Positions 1 to 8,885 of a stretch of DNA of 64,000 nt are shown here, in pieces; position 1 is the stretch's first letter, and the number at the start of each line of letters is the position of its first letter. The notes under the pieces are model-generated. The model was given only the letters and a program-made list of their open reading frames with translations, ran no database searches and was not told the DNA's origin. A program made the position numbers and the translations under genes. Source of the stretch: Flavobacterium salmonis (GTDB taxonomy: Bacteria; Bacteroidota; Bacteroidia; Flavobacteriales; Flavobacteriaceae); NCBI RefSeq assembly GCF_903819435.1, contig NZ_CAIJDP010000089.1, positions 186,001 to 250,000 on the forward strand, in the 5' to 3' direction.

Positions 1-24
1 ACTCTTAATTATTTTGCGTACCCC

Positions 25-1224
25 ATGTCAATAACCTTAACTCCATTTACGAAACAACAATTGTTGCCACAAGAAGAAAAACTTGAAATTGGCCGCAAAA
101 AAAGAGAACTTTTTATCGGTATCCCCAAAGAGACAAGTTATCAGGAACGCCGTATTTGTTTAACTCCCGATGCAGTAAATTCCTTAACATATGCGGGACA
201 TCGTGTTATGATTGAATCCGGGGCAGGAGAAAGTTCCAGTTACTCTGACAAGGAATACAGTGATGCCGGAGCAGAAGTCACAAAAGACACTAAAAAAGTT
301 TTTGGTTGTCCGTTATTGCTAAAAGTTGAGCCGCCTACTTTGGCAGAAATCAAAATGATTAATCCTGAAACGACAATCATATCTGCGATTCAGTTGAAAA
401 CAAAAAAGAAAGCTTATTTCGAAGCTTTAGCTCAAAAAAAAATCACTGCACTTGCTTTTGAATATATTAAAGACGAAGACGGCTCCTATCCTGCCGTAAA
501 ATCATTAAGCGAAATTGCCGGAACAGCTTCTATTCTGGTTGCTGCAGAGCTCATGATTACAAATGAATTTGGAAAAGGACTTTTATTTGGAAACATTACT
601 GGTGTCCCTCCTACTGATGTTGTTATTTTAGGTGCTGGAACCGTAGGTGAATTTGCTGCAAAAACCGCTATTGGGTTAGGCGCAAATGTAAAAGTATTTG
701 ATAATTCTATTACCAAATTACGTCGTTTACAAAACAATCTGAACCAGAGAATTTTTACATCCACTATTCAACAGAAAGCATTACTTAAAGCTTTAAGACG
801 TTGTGATGTTGCCATAGGTGCTATGCGAGGAAAAGAACGCTGTCCGATTGTTGTTACTGAAACTATGGTAGAACATATGAAAAAAGGTGCTGTAATTGTT
901 GATGTAAGTATTGATACCGGAGGTTGTTTTGAGACTTCTGAGGTAACAACCCACGAAAAACCAACTTTTATAAAAAGTAATGTTTTGCATTATTGTGTAC
1001 CTAATATTCCATCCAGATATTCTAAAACGGCGTCACTTTCCATAAGCAATATAATCACTCCTTATCTCTTGCAGATAGCTGAAGATGGTGGTTTGGAAAG
1101 TGCGATAAGATGTAATAAAGGTTTAAAAAACGGAATCTATTTATACCATGGAATTCTAACTAACAAAGCTATTGGAGAATGGTTTGATTTACCTGATAAC
1201 GATATTAATTTACTTGTTTTCTAA
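25..1224 (+). CDS. alanine dehydrogenase / transhydrogenase-alpha family protein
   Basis: This 399-residue protein has the two-domain layout of alanine dehydrogenase and the PNT alpha subunit. The N-terminal catalytic-like domain contains IGIPKET near residue 31 and LLKVEPP near residue 97, which carries the lysine equivalent to the substrate-binding lysine. A Rossmann NAD(H) site, GAGTVG, lies near residue 203. Genuine alanine dehydrogenases interconvert alanine and pyruvate with NAD. Here the usual catalytic histidine of the HLA motif aligns with Q in AIQL, so alanine oxidation is not assured. The protein also has about 25 extra N-terminal residues. It is followed 36 bp later by a small membrane protein gene that has its own promoter-like element. 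The family is certain; the exact reaction is not. Confidence 0.8.
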   Translation: MSITLTPFTKQQLLPQEEKLEIGRKKRELFIGIPKETSYQERRICLTPDAVNSLTYAGHRVMIESGAGESSSYSDKEYSDAGAEVTKDTKKVFGCPLLLKVEPPTLAEIKMINPETTIISAIQLKTKKKAYFEALAQKKITALAFEYIKDEDGSYPAVKSLSEIAGTASILVAAELMITNEFGKGLLFGNITGVPPTDVVILGAGTVGEFAAKTAIGLGANVKVFDNSITKLRRLQNNLNQRIFTSTIQQKALLKALRRCDVAIGAMRGKERCPIVVTETMVEHMKKGAVIVDVSIDTGGCFETSEVTTHEKPTFIKSNVLHYCVPNIPSRYSKTASLSISNIITPYLLQIAEDGGLESAIRCNKGLKNGIYLYHGILTNKAIGEWFDLPDNDINLLVF

Positions 1225-1245
1225 AGCAACTTTAGCTTACCTTTG
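1214..1245 (+). promoter_or_regulatory. Bacteroidetes-type promoter (TTG / TAccTTTG)
   Basis: A TTG at 1214-1216 is followed after 21 bp by TACCTTTG at 1238-1245. This fits the Bacteroidetes primary sigma pattern (-33 TTG, -7 TAnnTTTG) and lies 15 bp before the ATG at 1261. Pattern match only. Confidence 0.5.
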
Positions 1246-1260
1246 CAAAAAAATTAATTC

Positions 1261-1635
1261 ATGAAGTTTGTACATCGTTTTGCTTATTATTTAGTTGGTT
1301 TAGTTATGGGATGCTTTTTTGTAGCGCTCGTTTTTAGTGGAAAAGATACTCGATGCAACTACTTTCCAAATGCTCGGGTTTTGAATAGCTTAAGAACCAA
1401 ACCATTTCAATATTCTGAGAAAGCAATTCAAACCCTGAACGATAAATGGGTTGATACTGCTGATATTAAAAATACACTGCAATTTGGTGATGTAGATTTT
1501 GATCAAAGCAATGTTCCTTTCAAAAAGGGAAAATTATACATCATAGAAGGAAAAACGATTAAAAACCAAGAGATTATTCTTAAAGTGACCAACTACGAAA
1601 ACAAAGCTGTTCTAGAGGAAATCATTAAAAAATAA
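1261..1635 (+). CDS. DUF4258-like small membrane-anchored protein
   Basis: A 124-residue protein with one N-terminal hydrophobic segment (about residues 9-26), followed by a soluble domain rich in K, N and D. The soluble part (FPNARVLNSLRTKP, then a C-terminal EGKTIKNQEIILKVTNYENK) resembles the DUF4258 proteins often found beside alanine dehydrogenase in Flavobacteriaceae. That assignment is from memory and the function is unknown. The anchor suggests the soluble domain sits in the periplasm. A strong terminator follows at once. Confidence 0.65.
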   Translation: MKFVHRFAYYLVGLVMGCFFVALVFSGKDTRCNYFPNARVLNSLRTKPFQYSEKAIQTLNDKWVDTADIKNTLQFGDVDFDQSNVPFKKGKLYIIEGKTIKNQEIILKVTNYENKAVLEEIIKK

Positions 1636-1654
1636 TCTAATAAAATATATTTAT

Positions 1655-1686
1655 AAAAAAAGGATAGTAAAAGCTATCCTTTTTTT
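1655..1686 (+). terminator. Rho-independent terminator
   Basis: AGGATAG and CTATCCT form a short stem with an AAAAG-type loop, followed by a run of seven or more T. It lies 20 bp after the stop at 1635. Confidence 0.8.
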
Positions 1687-1713
1687 ATGCCTTAAATTTT
1701 ATAATGAAAACTA

Positions 1714-1800
1714 AAAGCCCTAGCCCTGATGGAAACGGCATCCTTTTGTGGCGGGGTTCGCCACAAAAGATATAGTGGACAGCAGGAACAGCTTCTAAAT
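1714..1800. repeat. structured intergenic repeat, copy 1
   Basis: An element of about 85 bp beginning near CCCTAGCCCTGATGG and ending near CAGCTTCTAAAT. It contains a perfect 11-bp stem (CTTTTGTGGCG / CGCCACAAAAG) closed by a GGGTT loop at about 1744-1770. A second copy lies at 59745-59830. The two stems differ by one swapped base pair that keeps pairing (GGCG/CGCC here, GCCG/CGGC there). It sits between convergent genes, just past the terminator of the upstream unit. I recall similar sequences as abundant intergenic elements in flavobacteria, but no database was consulted. Whether it is transcribed, and from which strand, is unknown. Confidence 0.75.
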
Positions 1801-1835
1801 TTAAACTTACTAAATTACAAACCAATTCTTCTAAA

Positions 1836-1869
1836 GAAAAAAAGGTTCAACCGTAAAGCTGAACCTTCT
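1836..1869 (-). terminator. terminator of the CcsBA gene
   Basis: On the minus strand, AGGTTCA and TGAACCT pair around a 10-base loop and are followed by a T-run (the A-run at 1836-1843 on the plus strand). It lies about 20 bp after the stop at 1887. Confidence 0.75.
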
Positions 1870-1886
1870 ATGTGAATTAATAACTA

Positions 1887-4800
1887 TTATTTTTTATAAT
1901 ATTTTCGATATTTAGGATATGTTATGGCTCCAATTATTGAAATCGTCCCTAATGAATACCAGATCCAGTTTAACGAATGTGCCTCTCCGCTTGCGTATGA
2001 GTGAAGACCTACCAAGTGGAAATTTACACCATAATAAGTAAACAAAATAGATAAAAAAGCAAACATACTCATTAAATTAAAAAACCATTTTCCGCGTAAA
2101 GCTGGTACAAAACGAGCGTGAATTACAAATGCGTAGACCATAATCGAGATTAAAGCCCAGGTTTCTTTTGGATCCCATCCCCAGTAACGTCCCCAGCTTT
2201 CGTTGGCCCATTGGCCTCCAAGGAAGTTTCCTATCGACAACATGATTAAACCAATTGTCAATGCCATTTCGTTGATGTATGTGATCTCTTTGATGTTCAA
2301 ATCCATTTTGGCTTTGTTGTTTTTGTTGGTAAAGAAAATCAGCACCAAAGACACAAAACCAAGTATAAATCCTAATGCAAATGGGCCGTAACTCGCTACG
2401 ATTACCGCAACGTGAATCATTAACCAATAGGAATTAAGAACAGGCTGTAAATTGGCAATTTCCGGATCAATCCAGTTCATGTAGGCCGCCATTAAAATCA
2501 TTGCACTTACAAAGGCACATGATGCAACGGTCAGTTTTGATTTACTTTCCGTTTTAATAGCAGACAAATGGAATAAAAGCCATAATATAGACATATTAGG
2601 AAAAATAATTCCGAAATCAAAAGCTAATCCGAAGAACATCGCTGCCCAAGCCACATAAACTATAGATTCGTAAGCATTACTCCACGGAGCGTGACCTGAA
2701 ATATACCAGCGTGCAATCAATCCCAATGTGTGAAGCAAAAATAATAATGCTACAATTATATGGAAACCATTTACCGTTATGCGAATCCATTTTTTCTCAA
2801 AAAAGATATTTAAGATGGTAAAAAACAACATCAAAATTGAAGCCGTTATATACCAATATGGCAGTACTTTGAAAACATCATATTTATTATAGGCGATTTC
2901 GGCATCAATTTTTTGCTCGCTTGGACGAACTTTTGCTCCAAATTTCTTTTGAAAACCATTGATACTTTCTACCAAATCATCTGCAGTTTTAAAATCTTTA
3001 GAAATTGAACCGTTATTTAAAGCATTAAAATACAATGGGATTATTTGCTTTACATAAGTTTCATCCATTCCTTTTAAACCAGCGTTGCCAATTTCTAAAT
3101 AAGAAATCCATTTATTATTTGGATCATTCGGAATTGGAAAAATCCTTAATATACTGCCGCTTAAAGCAGATTCCATCAGGTTTACTTTCTTATCTGTTTC
3201 TACAAAATCTTTCTCAAAATTATTCGGATTTGCAGCTTTATAAGCATCATCTAAATAAGGAGATAATTTGTAATTTCCGTTTTCATCAAAAAACTTCACA
3301 AATGGAGCAAATTCTGCGTCTTTGTCAACTCCTATGATTTTACGGATACTGTCGTTTCCACTCTTAATATAAATTAGCGGAACCTGAATCCAAACCTGGG
3401 CATACTGTGTCATCGACAAAAATACCTGATCAGAATTCATACCGTTGTAAGTATCGCTGTGGCTTACTTTTCTCAATAACTCTGACGAAAAAGTATTAAT
3501 AGGCTTCATTCTTCCTCCGGCATCCTGAATAATCAAACGACCAAATTTAGCAGCATGAGCTTCCGGTGCTTTGTAGATAGTCAACAATGAATCTATTTGT
3601 TTCTGGCTTGGCGGGCGTGTTACGTGATTGGCATGATCATTAGGATCATCGTTATGAGTGTGTGTATGATTGTGGTTATGATTGTCTCCAGGTGTATGAA
3701 CATGTGGCTCTTGTGCAAAACCGTTAAAGCTCAACATTAAAACTAAAATCGTAATTAATTTTGCTTTTTTCTCTTTTACTTTTTCAAGTTTTCGTTTTAA
3801 ATCTGTAAAACGGGAACCTTTGGTAAACATGATAGCCATAAGCCCAAAAAACAACATGAAATATCCTAAATAAGTAATCGAAGTTCCCCACCAATCGTGA
3901 TTTACAGACAACACAGTCCCTTTTTCATCGGGGGCAAACGAAGACTGGAAAAACCTGTATCCTTTATGATCTAAAACGTGATTCATATAAATATCAGCAT
4001 CAAAAGTTTCTGCAGAATCCTGAACAGTAACCTTACTTTCAAATGCGGAATAACTTTTCTCTGTTCCTGGATATTTTGTTGCAATAAAATCATTTAGTTT
4101 TACTTTAAAAGGTAAAATATAGGCTTTACTTCCGTAAAATAAACTGTATTCAATTTTTCCGATTTTAACGGTCTGTGGCTCTCCCACACTTCCTTTAGAC
4201 CCCATAAGACGTACTTCTTTTTCCTGACCTTCCGCTTTAACTTTTACGATTAAAGCATCAGTATGAGATTTAGCTTTATAGTCATTATTCGATACATAGT
4301 CCACAATTCCTCTTATGGCCGGATCCGGGAAAACAATTCGGATATCGCCAATACTGTACAAAGAACGCATCATTAAAGGTTGTACATTATCTTTGGTTAC
4401 TTTTCCTTTAAACTGATCTGCCATTCGCATAAAGTCCCCTTCAAAAGGAGTCTGAATAGTATATTTATCTCCAGTTGTATTTATATTAATTGCACCATCG
4501 GTTGGTTTATTCAAGGCGAATAAAACGTTGTGAATATTTTGAACTTCACCTTCTTTCAGAAAATGTTCCTCACGTCCACCGGCTCCTGCTTCAACTAATT
4601 TAATGTATAAGACTCCTTTTGTATCCGGCTTTATAGTTTCTTTTGCTCCCATGATGTATTTAACGTAACTTACTTCGAAAGGAGTTTGGTCAAATTTACC
4701 CGAAAGTGTAAAATCATTATTGGTAACAGGCGAAAACAAATAGCTTTCCTCAAAAGTTCTGCGTTTCATTTCTCCTTTATATTCTCCGTCTGCAAAAACG

Positions 4801-5171
4801 GTTAAAAATGTTTTTTCTGAAAGAATTTGGTTTTCTGCAGCACCTTCACGGATTGGCATTACACCTTCATAACTGATATAACGAGTAATAAAAGCTCCTA
4901 AAAGAATAAAAATAAAAGCAACGTGAAGTAATAAAGTTGCCCATTTTTCTTTTTTCAATAATTGATAACGTTTAATGTTTCCAAAGAAATTTATCATAAA
5001 AAAGACCATTATAGCCTCGAACCACCATGTGTTATAAATCAAAATTCGGGCGGTATCCGTATTGTATTTACTTTCGATAAAAGTCCCAATACCCATTGCG
5101 ACTGCAAATGTTAAAAAAAGAACGGCCATTAATCGTGTAGAAAACAAAAAAGAGAATATTTTTTTATCCAT
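1887..5171 (-). CDS. ccsBA: cytochrome c biogenesis protein CcsBA (ResB-CcsA fusion)
   Basis: System II heme export and cytochrome c synthase, an inner membrane protein that attaches heme to CxxCH apocytochromes outside the membrane. The N-terminal third is ResB/CcsB-like with membrane segments and a large periplasmic domain. The C-terminal third is CcsA, with the tryptophan-rich heme motif WGRYWGWDPKETW near residue 990 and flanking histidines (SGHAPWSNAYES, NFHLVGLHSYASG). The ATG at 5171 (MDKKIFSFLF) is preferred: the frame stays open to 5270, but the extra 33 residues do not look conserved. The resulting length is 1094 residues, as in other Bacteroidetes fusions. A histidine-rich stretch (about residues 485-512) sits at the junction between the two halves. 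It is a single-gene unit with its own terminator. Confidence 0.92.
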   Translation of the reverse strand: MDKKIFSFLFSTRLMAVLFLTFAVAMGIGTFIESKYNTDTARILIYNTWWFEAIMVFFMINFFGNIKRYQLLKKEKWATLLLHVAFIFILLGAFITRYISYEGVMPIREGAAENQILSEKTFLTVFADGEYKGEMKRRTFEESYLFSPVTNNDFTLSGKFDQTPFEVSYVKYIMGAKETIKPDTKGVLYIKLVEAGAGGREEHFLKEGEVQNIHNVLFALNKPTDGAININTTGDKYTIQTPFEGDFMRMADQFKGKVTKDNVQPLMMRSLYSIGDIRIVFPDPAIRGIVDYVSNNDYKAKSHTDALIVKVKAEGQEKEVRLMGSKGSVGEPQTVKIGKIEYSLFYGSKAYILPFKVKLNDFIATKYPGTEKSYSAFESKVTVQDSAETFDADIYMNHVLDHKGYRFFQSSFAPDEKGTVLSVNHDWWGTSITYLGYFMLFFGLMAIMFTKGSRFTDLKRKLEKVKEKKAKLITILVLMLSFNGFAQEPHVHTPGDNHNHNHTHTHNDDPNDHANHVTRPPSQKQIDSLLTIYKAPEAHAAKFGRLIIQDAGGRMKPINTFSSELLRKVSHSDTYNGMNSDQVFLSMTQYAQVWIQVPLIYIKSGNDSIRKIIGVDKDAEFAPFVKFFDENGNYKLSPYLDDAYKAANPNNFEKDFVETDKKVNLMESALSGSILRIFPIPNDPNNKWISYLEIGNAGLKGMDETYVKQIIPLYFNALNNGSISKDFKTADDLVESINGFQKKFGAKVRPSEQKIDAEIAYNKYDVFKVLPYWYITASILMLFFTILNIFFEKKWIRITVNGFHIIVALLFLLHTLGLIARWYISGHAPWSNAYESIVYVAWAAMFFGLAFDFGIIFPNMSILWLLFHLSAIKTESKSKLTVASCAFVSAMILMAAYMNWIDPEIANLQPVLNSYWLMIHVAVIVASYGPFALGFILGFVSLVLIFFTNKNNKAKMDLNIKEITYINEMALTIGLIMLSIGNFLGGQWANESWGRYWGWDPKETWALISIMVYAFVIHARFVPALRGKWFFNLMSMFAFLSILFTYYGVNFHLVGLHSYASGEAHSLNWIWYSLGTISIIGAITYPKYRKYYKK

Positions 5172-5403
5172 TTTTGAAGGAATTACTGTGTATAAAAGTG
5201 GCACAAAAGTACTTAAAAATGTTGAGTTGCAGTATTTGTCTTTTGTTAATAAAAACCAAAAAGAGTTCATTTAAACTTAGTTAAATCTTAATTAAACAGG
5301 TTTTCTATTACAATTCAATTTTAATGACTCCTTATACCATTCAAGTACAAATTTCACATAATGAATTCAAAACTCTAACATTTCTATATCTTTAAAAAAA
5401 TGC

Positions 5404-5411
5404 TAATTTTG
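5404..5411 (+). promoter_or_regulatory. -7 element TAATTTTG
   Basis: TAATTTTG matches the Bacteroidetes -7 box and ends only 4 bp before the ATG at 5416. This implies a very short or absent 5' leader. No clear -33 TTG was seen at the usual spacing. Confidence 0.4.
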
Positions 5412-5415
5412 CGAC

Positions 5416-6177
5416 ATGATTGAAACAACAATAATCGGTTCAGGAAATGTCGCTCAGCATTTGATAAAAGCTTTCACTAAAAGTGAATCAGTCAAAATTG
5501 GACAAGTATTTTGCAGAAAAAAAGAAGCCTTATTACATCTGGTTGATTCTGAAAAAATTGTAACTGATTTTTCAGATTTAAAAGAAGCCGATTTGTATAT
5601 TATTTCGATTACAGATGATGCCATTTCTGAAGTATCAGAACAATTACCTTTTCAAAATAAATTAGTAGCTCATACATCAGGAACTTCTTCAATTAATCTT
5701 TTAAATTTGAAAAACCGAAGAAGCGTTTTTTATCCGTTACAAACTTTTTCCAAAACCAAGCCTGTTGATTTTTCAATTATTCCGATTTGTCTGGAAGCAG
5801 AAAATGAAGCGGATTACAGTATTTTGGAAACGGTTGCTAAAAGCATTTCGAATACTGTTTTTTCAATCAGTTCAGAACAAAGAAAAGCATTACATGTTTC
5901 AGCTGTTTTTGTCAACAATTTCACAAATCATTTGTTTCAAATTGGACAAGAAATTTGTGAAGAACACCAGGTTCCTTTCGAAATTTTAAAACCCCTCATT
6001 CTCGAAACTGCAGAAAAAATAAAAACCCTTACACCCGTTGACGCCCAAACAGGTCCGGCAAAACGCAATGATTCTGTCACAATTGAGGCGCATCTGAATT
6101 ATTTAACTAATGAAAATCAGAGAAACATCTATAAAATCCTAACACAATCTATACAAAATAATGGCAAAACACTTTAA
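5416..6177 (+). CDS. Rossmann-like / DUF2520 domain protein
   Basis: A 253-residue protein with an N-terminal dinucleotide-binding motif GSGNVAQHL (residues 8-16) and the SGT segment (HTSGTSSINLL) typical of the DUF2520 family, which is related to NADP-dependent F420 oxidoreductases. The helical C-terminal half contains the conserved TGPAKRND motif. The substrate is unknown. It overlaps the start of the next gene (KdsC-like) by 17 bp, so the two are almost certainly co-transcribed. This pairing is common in Flavobacteriaceae. Confidence 0.85.
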   Translation: MIETTIIGSGNVAQHLIKAFTKSESVKIGQVFCRKKEALLHLVDSEKIVTDFSDLKEADLYIISITDDAISEVSEQLPFQNKLVAHTSGTSSINLLNLKNRRSVFYPLQTFSKTKPVDFSIIPICLEAENEADYSILETVAKSISNTVFSISSEQRKALHVSAVFVNNFTNHLFQIGQEICEEHQVPFEILKPLILETAEKIKTLTPVDAQTGPAKRNDSVTIEAHLNYLTNENQRNIYKILTQSIQNNGKTL

Positions 6178-6688
6178 AGAAATAATGAATGACATCACAA
6201 CGTTTGTTTTTGATGTCGATGGCGTACTTACAGACAGTTCTGTTTTTGTAACCAACGAAGGCGAAATGCTTCGTACAATGAACATCCGTGACGGATATGC
6301 TATGAAAGCAGCTGTAGAAAGTGGTTTTAAAGTATGTATTATTTCCGGCGGAAGCAATGAAGGCGTTCGCATCAGATTGCGTAATTTAGGAGTAACGGAT
6401 ATATATTTAGGAACTCCTGATAAAGTACAAACTTTTAAGGAATATACTGAAAATAATAGCATTAAACCTGAAAATGTATTATATATGGGGGATGATATTC
6501 CTGATTTTCATGTTATGAAACTTGTTGGTTTACCAACCTGCCCTCAGGATGCAAGTCCTGAAATTAAAAATATTTGCCGTTATGTTTCACATGTTAAAGG
6601 CGGAAGAGGTGCTGTTCGTGATGTAATCGAACAAGTCATGAAAGTACAGGGAAAATGGATGGAATATTTTAATGGTCAACACGATTAG
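6161..6688 (+). CDS. kdsC: KdsC-type HAD phosphatase (KDO 8-phosphate phosphatase)
   Basis: A 175-residue HAD subclass III protein. The nucleophile motif FDVDGVLTDSS lies near residue 17, motif II is IISGGSNEG, and motif III is MGDDIPDFHVM. Small tetrameric HAD-IIIA enzymes of this length dephosphorylate 3-deoxy-D-manno-octulosonate 8-phosphate in lipopolysaccharide core synthesis. The first ATG (MAKHFKEIMND) overlaps the upstream gene; an internal ATG at 6185 is a possible alternative start. No KdsA, KdsB or KdsD gene lies in the window, so the substrate is inferred from the family. Confidence 0.85.
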   Translation: MAKHFKEIMNDITTFVFDVDGVLTDSSVFVTNEGEMLRTMNIRDGYAMKAAVESGFKVCIISGGSNEGVRIRLRNLGVTDIYLGTPDKVQTFKEYTENNSIKPENVLYMGDDIPDFHVMKLVGLPTCPQDASPEIKNICRYVSHVKGGRGAVRDVIEQVMKVQGKWMEYFNGQHD

Positions 6689-6735
6689 TTTAATTAACAA
6701 AATCCCTAACAATTAACTACTTAGAATATTATAAA

Positions 6736-7662
6736 ATGAAATATCTTAAACTCATTCGCTATCAAAACCTATTAATGCTTGCATTTATGCAGTTTTTATT
6801 CCGTTATGCCTTTTTAAAAGGACAGAATATTCCTTTGGCCTTATCAGACTGGCAATATGGTTTATTGGTTTTAAGTACCGTTTTAATTGCTGCTGCAGGT
6901 TATGTAATTAATAATATTTTTGATACTGAAACTGATAGAATCAATAAACCAAACGATGTTATAATTGGTAAAGGAATTTCTGAAGCCAGGGGTTATAACA
7001 TTTATATTGCCCTGAATATTACGGGTGTTGCAATTGGATTTTATTTATCAAATGTTATTCAGAGACCGGGTTTTGCTACTATTTTTATATTAATTGCTTC
7101 AATGCTTTATTTTTATTCCACAACCCTGAAACAAATTATGATTTTAGGAAACATTATTGTGGCTTTGGTATTGGCACTGAGTGTAATTATTATTGGGATT
7201 TTCGATGTTTTTCCTGCAATAATACCCGAAAACAAAGCACAAATGACCAGTTTGTTTTCCATTTTAACCGATTATGCTCTATTTGCTTTCATGATTAATT
7301 TTATCCGGGAAATAATCAAAGACATAGAAGATGTTAATGGAGATTACAACCAGGGGATGAATACGCTTCCTATTGCTATTGGTGTTAGCCGGACGACAAA
7401 AATTGCTTCAATTATTTCCATTATTCCTTTTGTTCTATTGCTTTTTTACATTAAAAACTATTTTGTTGAAAATGGTCTTTTTATAGCTACCTTATATTCA
7501 TTTATATTCGTTTTGGCGCCGCTCCTTTATTTTATAATTAAAGCATTTACTGCTAAATCACAAAAAGAGTTTCATCATTTGAGTATTGTTTTAAAATTAA
7601 TTTTACTTTTCGGAATTTTATCAATTGTGGTCATTACCTTAAACATTCATTATAATGCTTAA
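6736..7662 (+). CDS. UbiA-family prenyltransferase (GGGP synthase-like)
   Basis: A 308-residue polytopic membrane protein with the two aspartate-rich motifs of UbiA enzymes, NNIFDTETDRINKPND (about residues 56-71) and DIEDVNGDYNQG (about residues 195-206). Bacteroidetes homologues in this neighbourhood are usually named geranylgeranylglycerol-phosphate geranylgeranyltransferase. The product here is not known, and a role in membrane lipid or quinone synthesis is possible. The 3' end overlaps the next gene (Maf) by 8 bp, supporting one operon. Confidence 0.8.
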   Translation: MKYLKLIRYQNLLMLAFMQFLFRYAFLKGQNIPLALSDWQYGLLVLSTVLIAAAGYVINNIFDTETDRINKPNDVIIGKGISEARGYNIYIALNITGVAIGFYLSNVIQRPGFATIFILIASMLYFYSTTLKQIMILGNIIVALVLALSVIIIGIFDVFPAIIPENKAQMTSLFSILTDYALFAFMINFIREIIKDIEDVNGDYNQGMNTLPIAIGVSRTTKIASIISIIPFVLLLFYIKNYFVENGLFIATLYSFIFVLAPLLYFIIKAFTAKSQKEFHHLSIVLKLILLFGILSIVVITLNIHYNA

Positions 7663-8239
7663 AGAAAAACTAAAAAAATATACCTTAATTCTGGCTTCGG
7701 GTTCGCCTAGAAGACAGCAATTTTTTAAGGATTTGGATTTGGAGTTTGAAATTCGTTTAAAAGATATTGAAGAAATATATCCTCCAGAATTAAAGGCTAT
7801 AGAAATTACAGACTTTTTAGCACTTTTGAAAGCAAATGCATTTGAAGGAGAATTGAAAGAAAACGAAATTTTAGTTACCAGCGATACTATTGTATGGCAC
7901 CAAAATAAAGCATTAGGCAAACCTAAAGATGCTAAAGAAGCTTTTGAAATGATAAAATCTATGTCCGGTACTACTCATGAAGTTATAACATCGGTTTGTT
8001 TTAAAACCAGCTCTTCTTCTACAATTTTAAATGATATTACAAAAGTTACTTTCAATAATTTATCTGATGAAGCTATTTTATACTATATAGCAAACTATAA
8101 ACCTTATGATAAAGCCGGCGCTTATGGCATACAGGAATGGTTTGGTTTTATGGCTGTTGCTAAAGTCGAAGGTTCATATACCAATGTTATGGGATTACCA
8201 ACATCAAAAGTTTATAATTATTTAAGTATATTAGAGTAA
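7655..8239 (+). CDS. maf: Maf-like nucleoside triphosphate pyrophosphatase
   Basis: A 194-residue protein of the Maf/HAM1 superfamily, which hydrolyses non-canonical or pyrimidine NTPs to NMP and pyrophosphate. Seen are the signature SGSPRRQQFF near residue 15, SDTIVW in the middle, and the C-terminal KVEGSYTNVMGLP. The motif set resembles the dTTP/UTP pyrophosphatase (YhdE) group. It overlaps the prenyltransferase gene and is followed 10 bp later by the MscS gene. Confidence 0.88.
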   Translation: MLKEKLKKYTLILASGSPRRQQFFKDLDLEFEIRLKDIEEIYPPELKAIEITDFLALLKANAFEGELKENEILVTSDTIVWHQNKALGKPKDAKEAFEMIKSMSGTTHEVITSVCFKTSSSSTILNDITKVTFNNLSDEAILYYIANYKPYDKAGAYGIQEWFGFMAVAKVEGSYTNVMGLPTSKVYNYLSILE

Positions 8240-8249
8240 AAATTTAATT

Positions 8250-8780
8250 ATGTTTTCTTTCAAGGAATATTCAAAAGAAATATTAGCAACAATAGTCCTC
8301 TTTATAGTATTAATATTGCTTAGAATAATAGTAGCTAAACTAATTCGAAAATTTGCAAAAACCAGTGAAAGACTTGAACACAGAACAAACCTTATTATTA
8401 AATACATTCATTTACTAATGAATACACTGGTGATTATTAGTTTAATCATCATTTGGGGAGTCGATACTAAGGATATATTTATAACCGTTTCATCAATTAC
8501 AACTGTAATTGGCGTTGCTATGTTTGCACAATGGTCAATTTTAAGCAATATCACTTCCGGAATGATTTTGTTTTTTTCCTTTCCTTTCCGAATTGGAGAC
8601 ACTATAAAAATTCATGACAAAGATTTCCCGATTGAAGCAGAAATTGAAGACATAAGTGCTTTTCATGTAAATTTAAGGACAAAAGAAGGCGAGAAAATCA
8701 TCTTCCCTAATAATCTCTTACTACAGAAAGGAATCTCTATAATGACCAGCACGTATGAAGAGAAAGAATTTTTTGATTAG
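8250..8780 (+). CDS. small MscS-family mechanosensitive channel
   Basis: A 176-residue protein with two or three N-terminal membrane helices, then the MscS pore-lining and beta-domain region (AQWSILSNITSGMILFFS, FRIGDTIKI). It is shorter than E. coli MscS (286) because the C-terminal cytoplasmic vestibule is absent. Short forms of this kind are common in Bacteroidetes. It is expected to relieve turgor on osmotic downshock. It is probably the last gene of the 5416-8780 operon. Confidence 0.85.
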   Translation: MFSFKEYSKEILATIVLFIVLILLRIIVAKLIRKFAKTSERLEHRTNLIIKYIHLLMNTLVIISLIIIWGVDTKDIFITVSSITTVIGVAMFAQWSILSNITSGMILFFSFPFRIGDTIKIHDKDFPIEAEIEDISAFHVNLRTKEGEKIIFPNNLLLQKGISIMTSTYEEKEFFD

Positions 8781-8885
8781 CACTTAATGGAAATTTTATA
8801 AACTATTTTTTAAAAGCTAAAACAATATAAAGTAAATAAAGTTTAATATTTGATTAGCCTAATTTTAGTTTTAAATTCCAATAAA

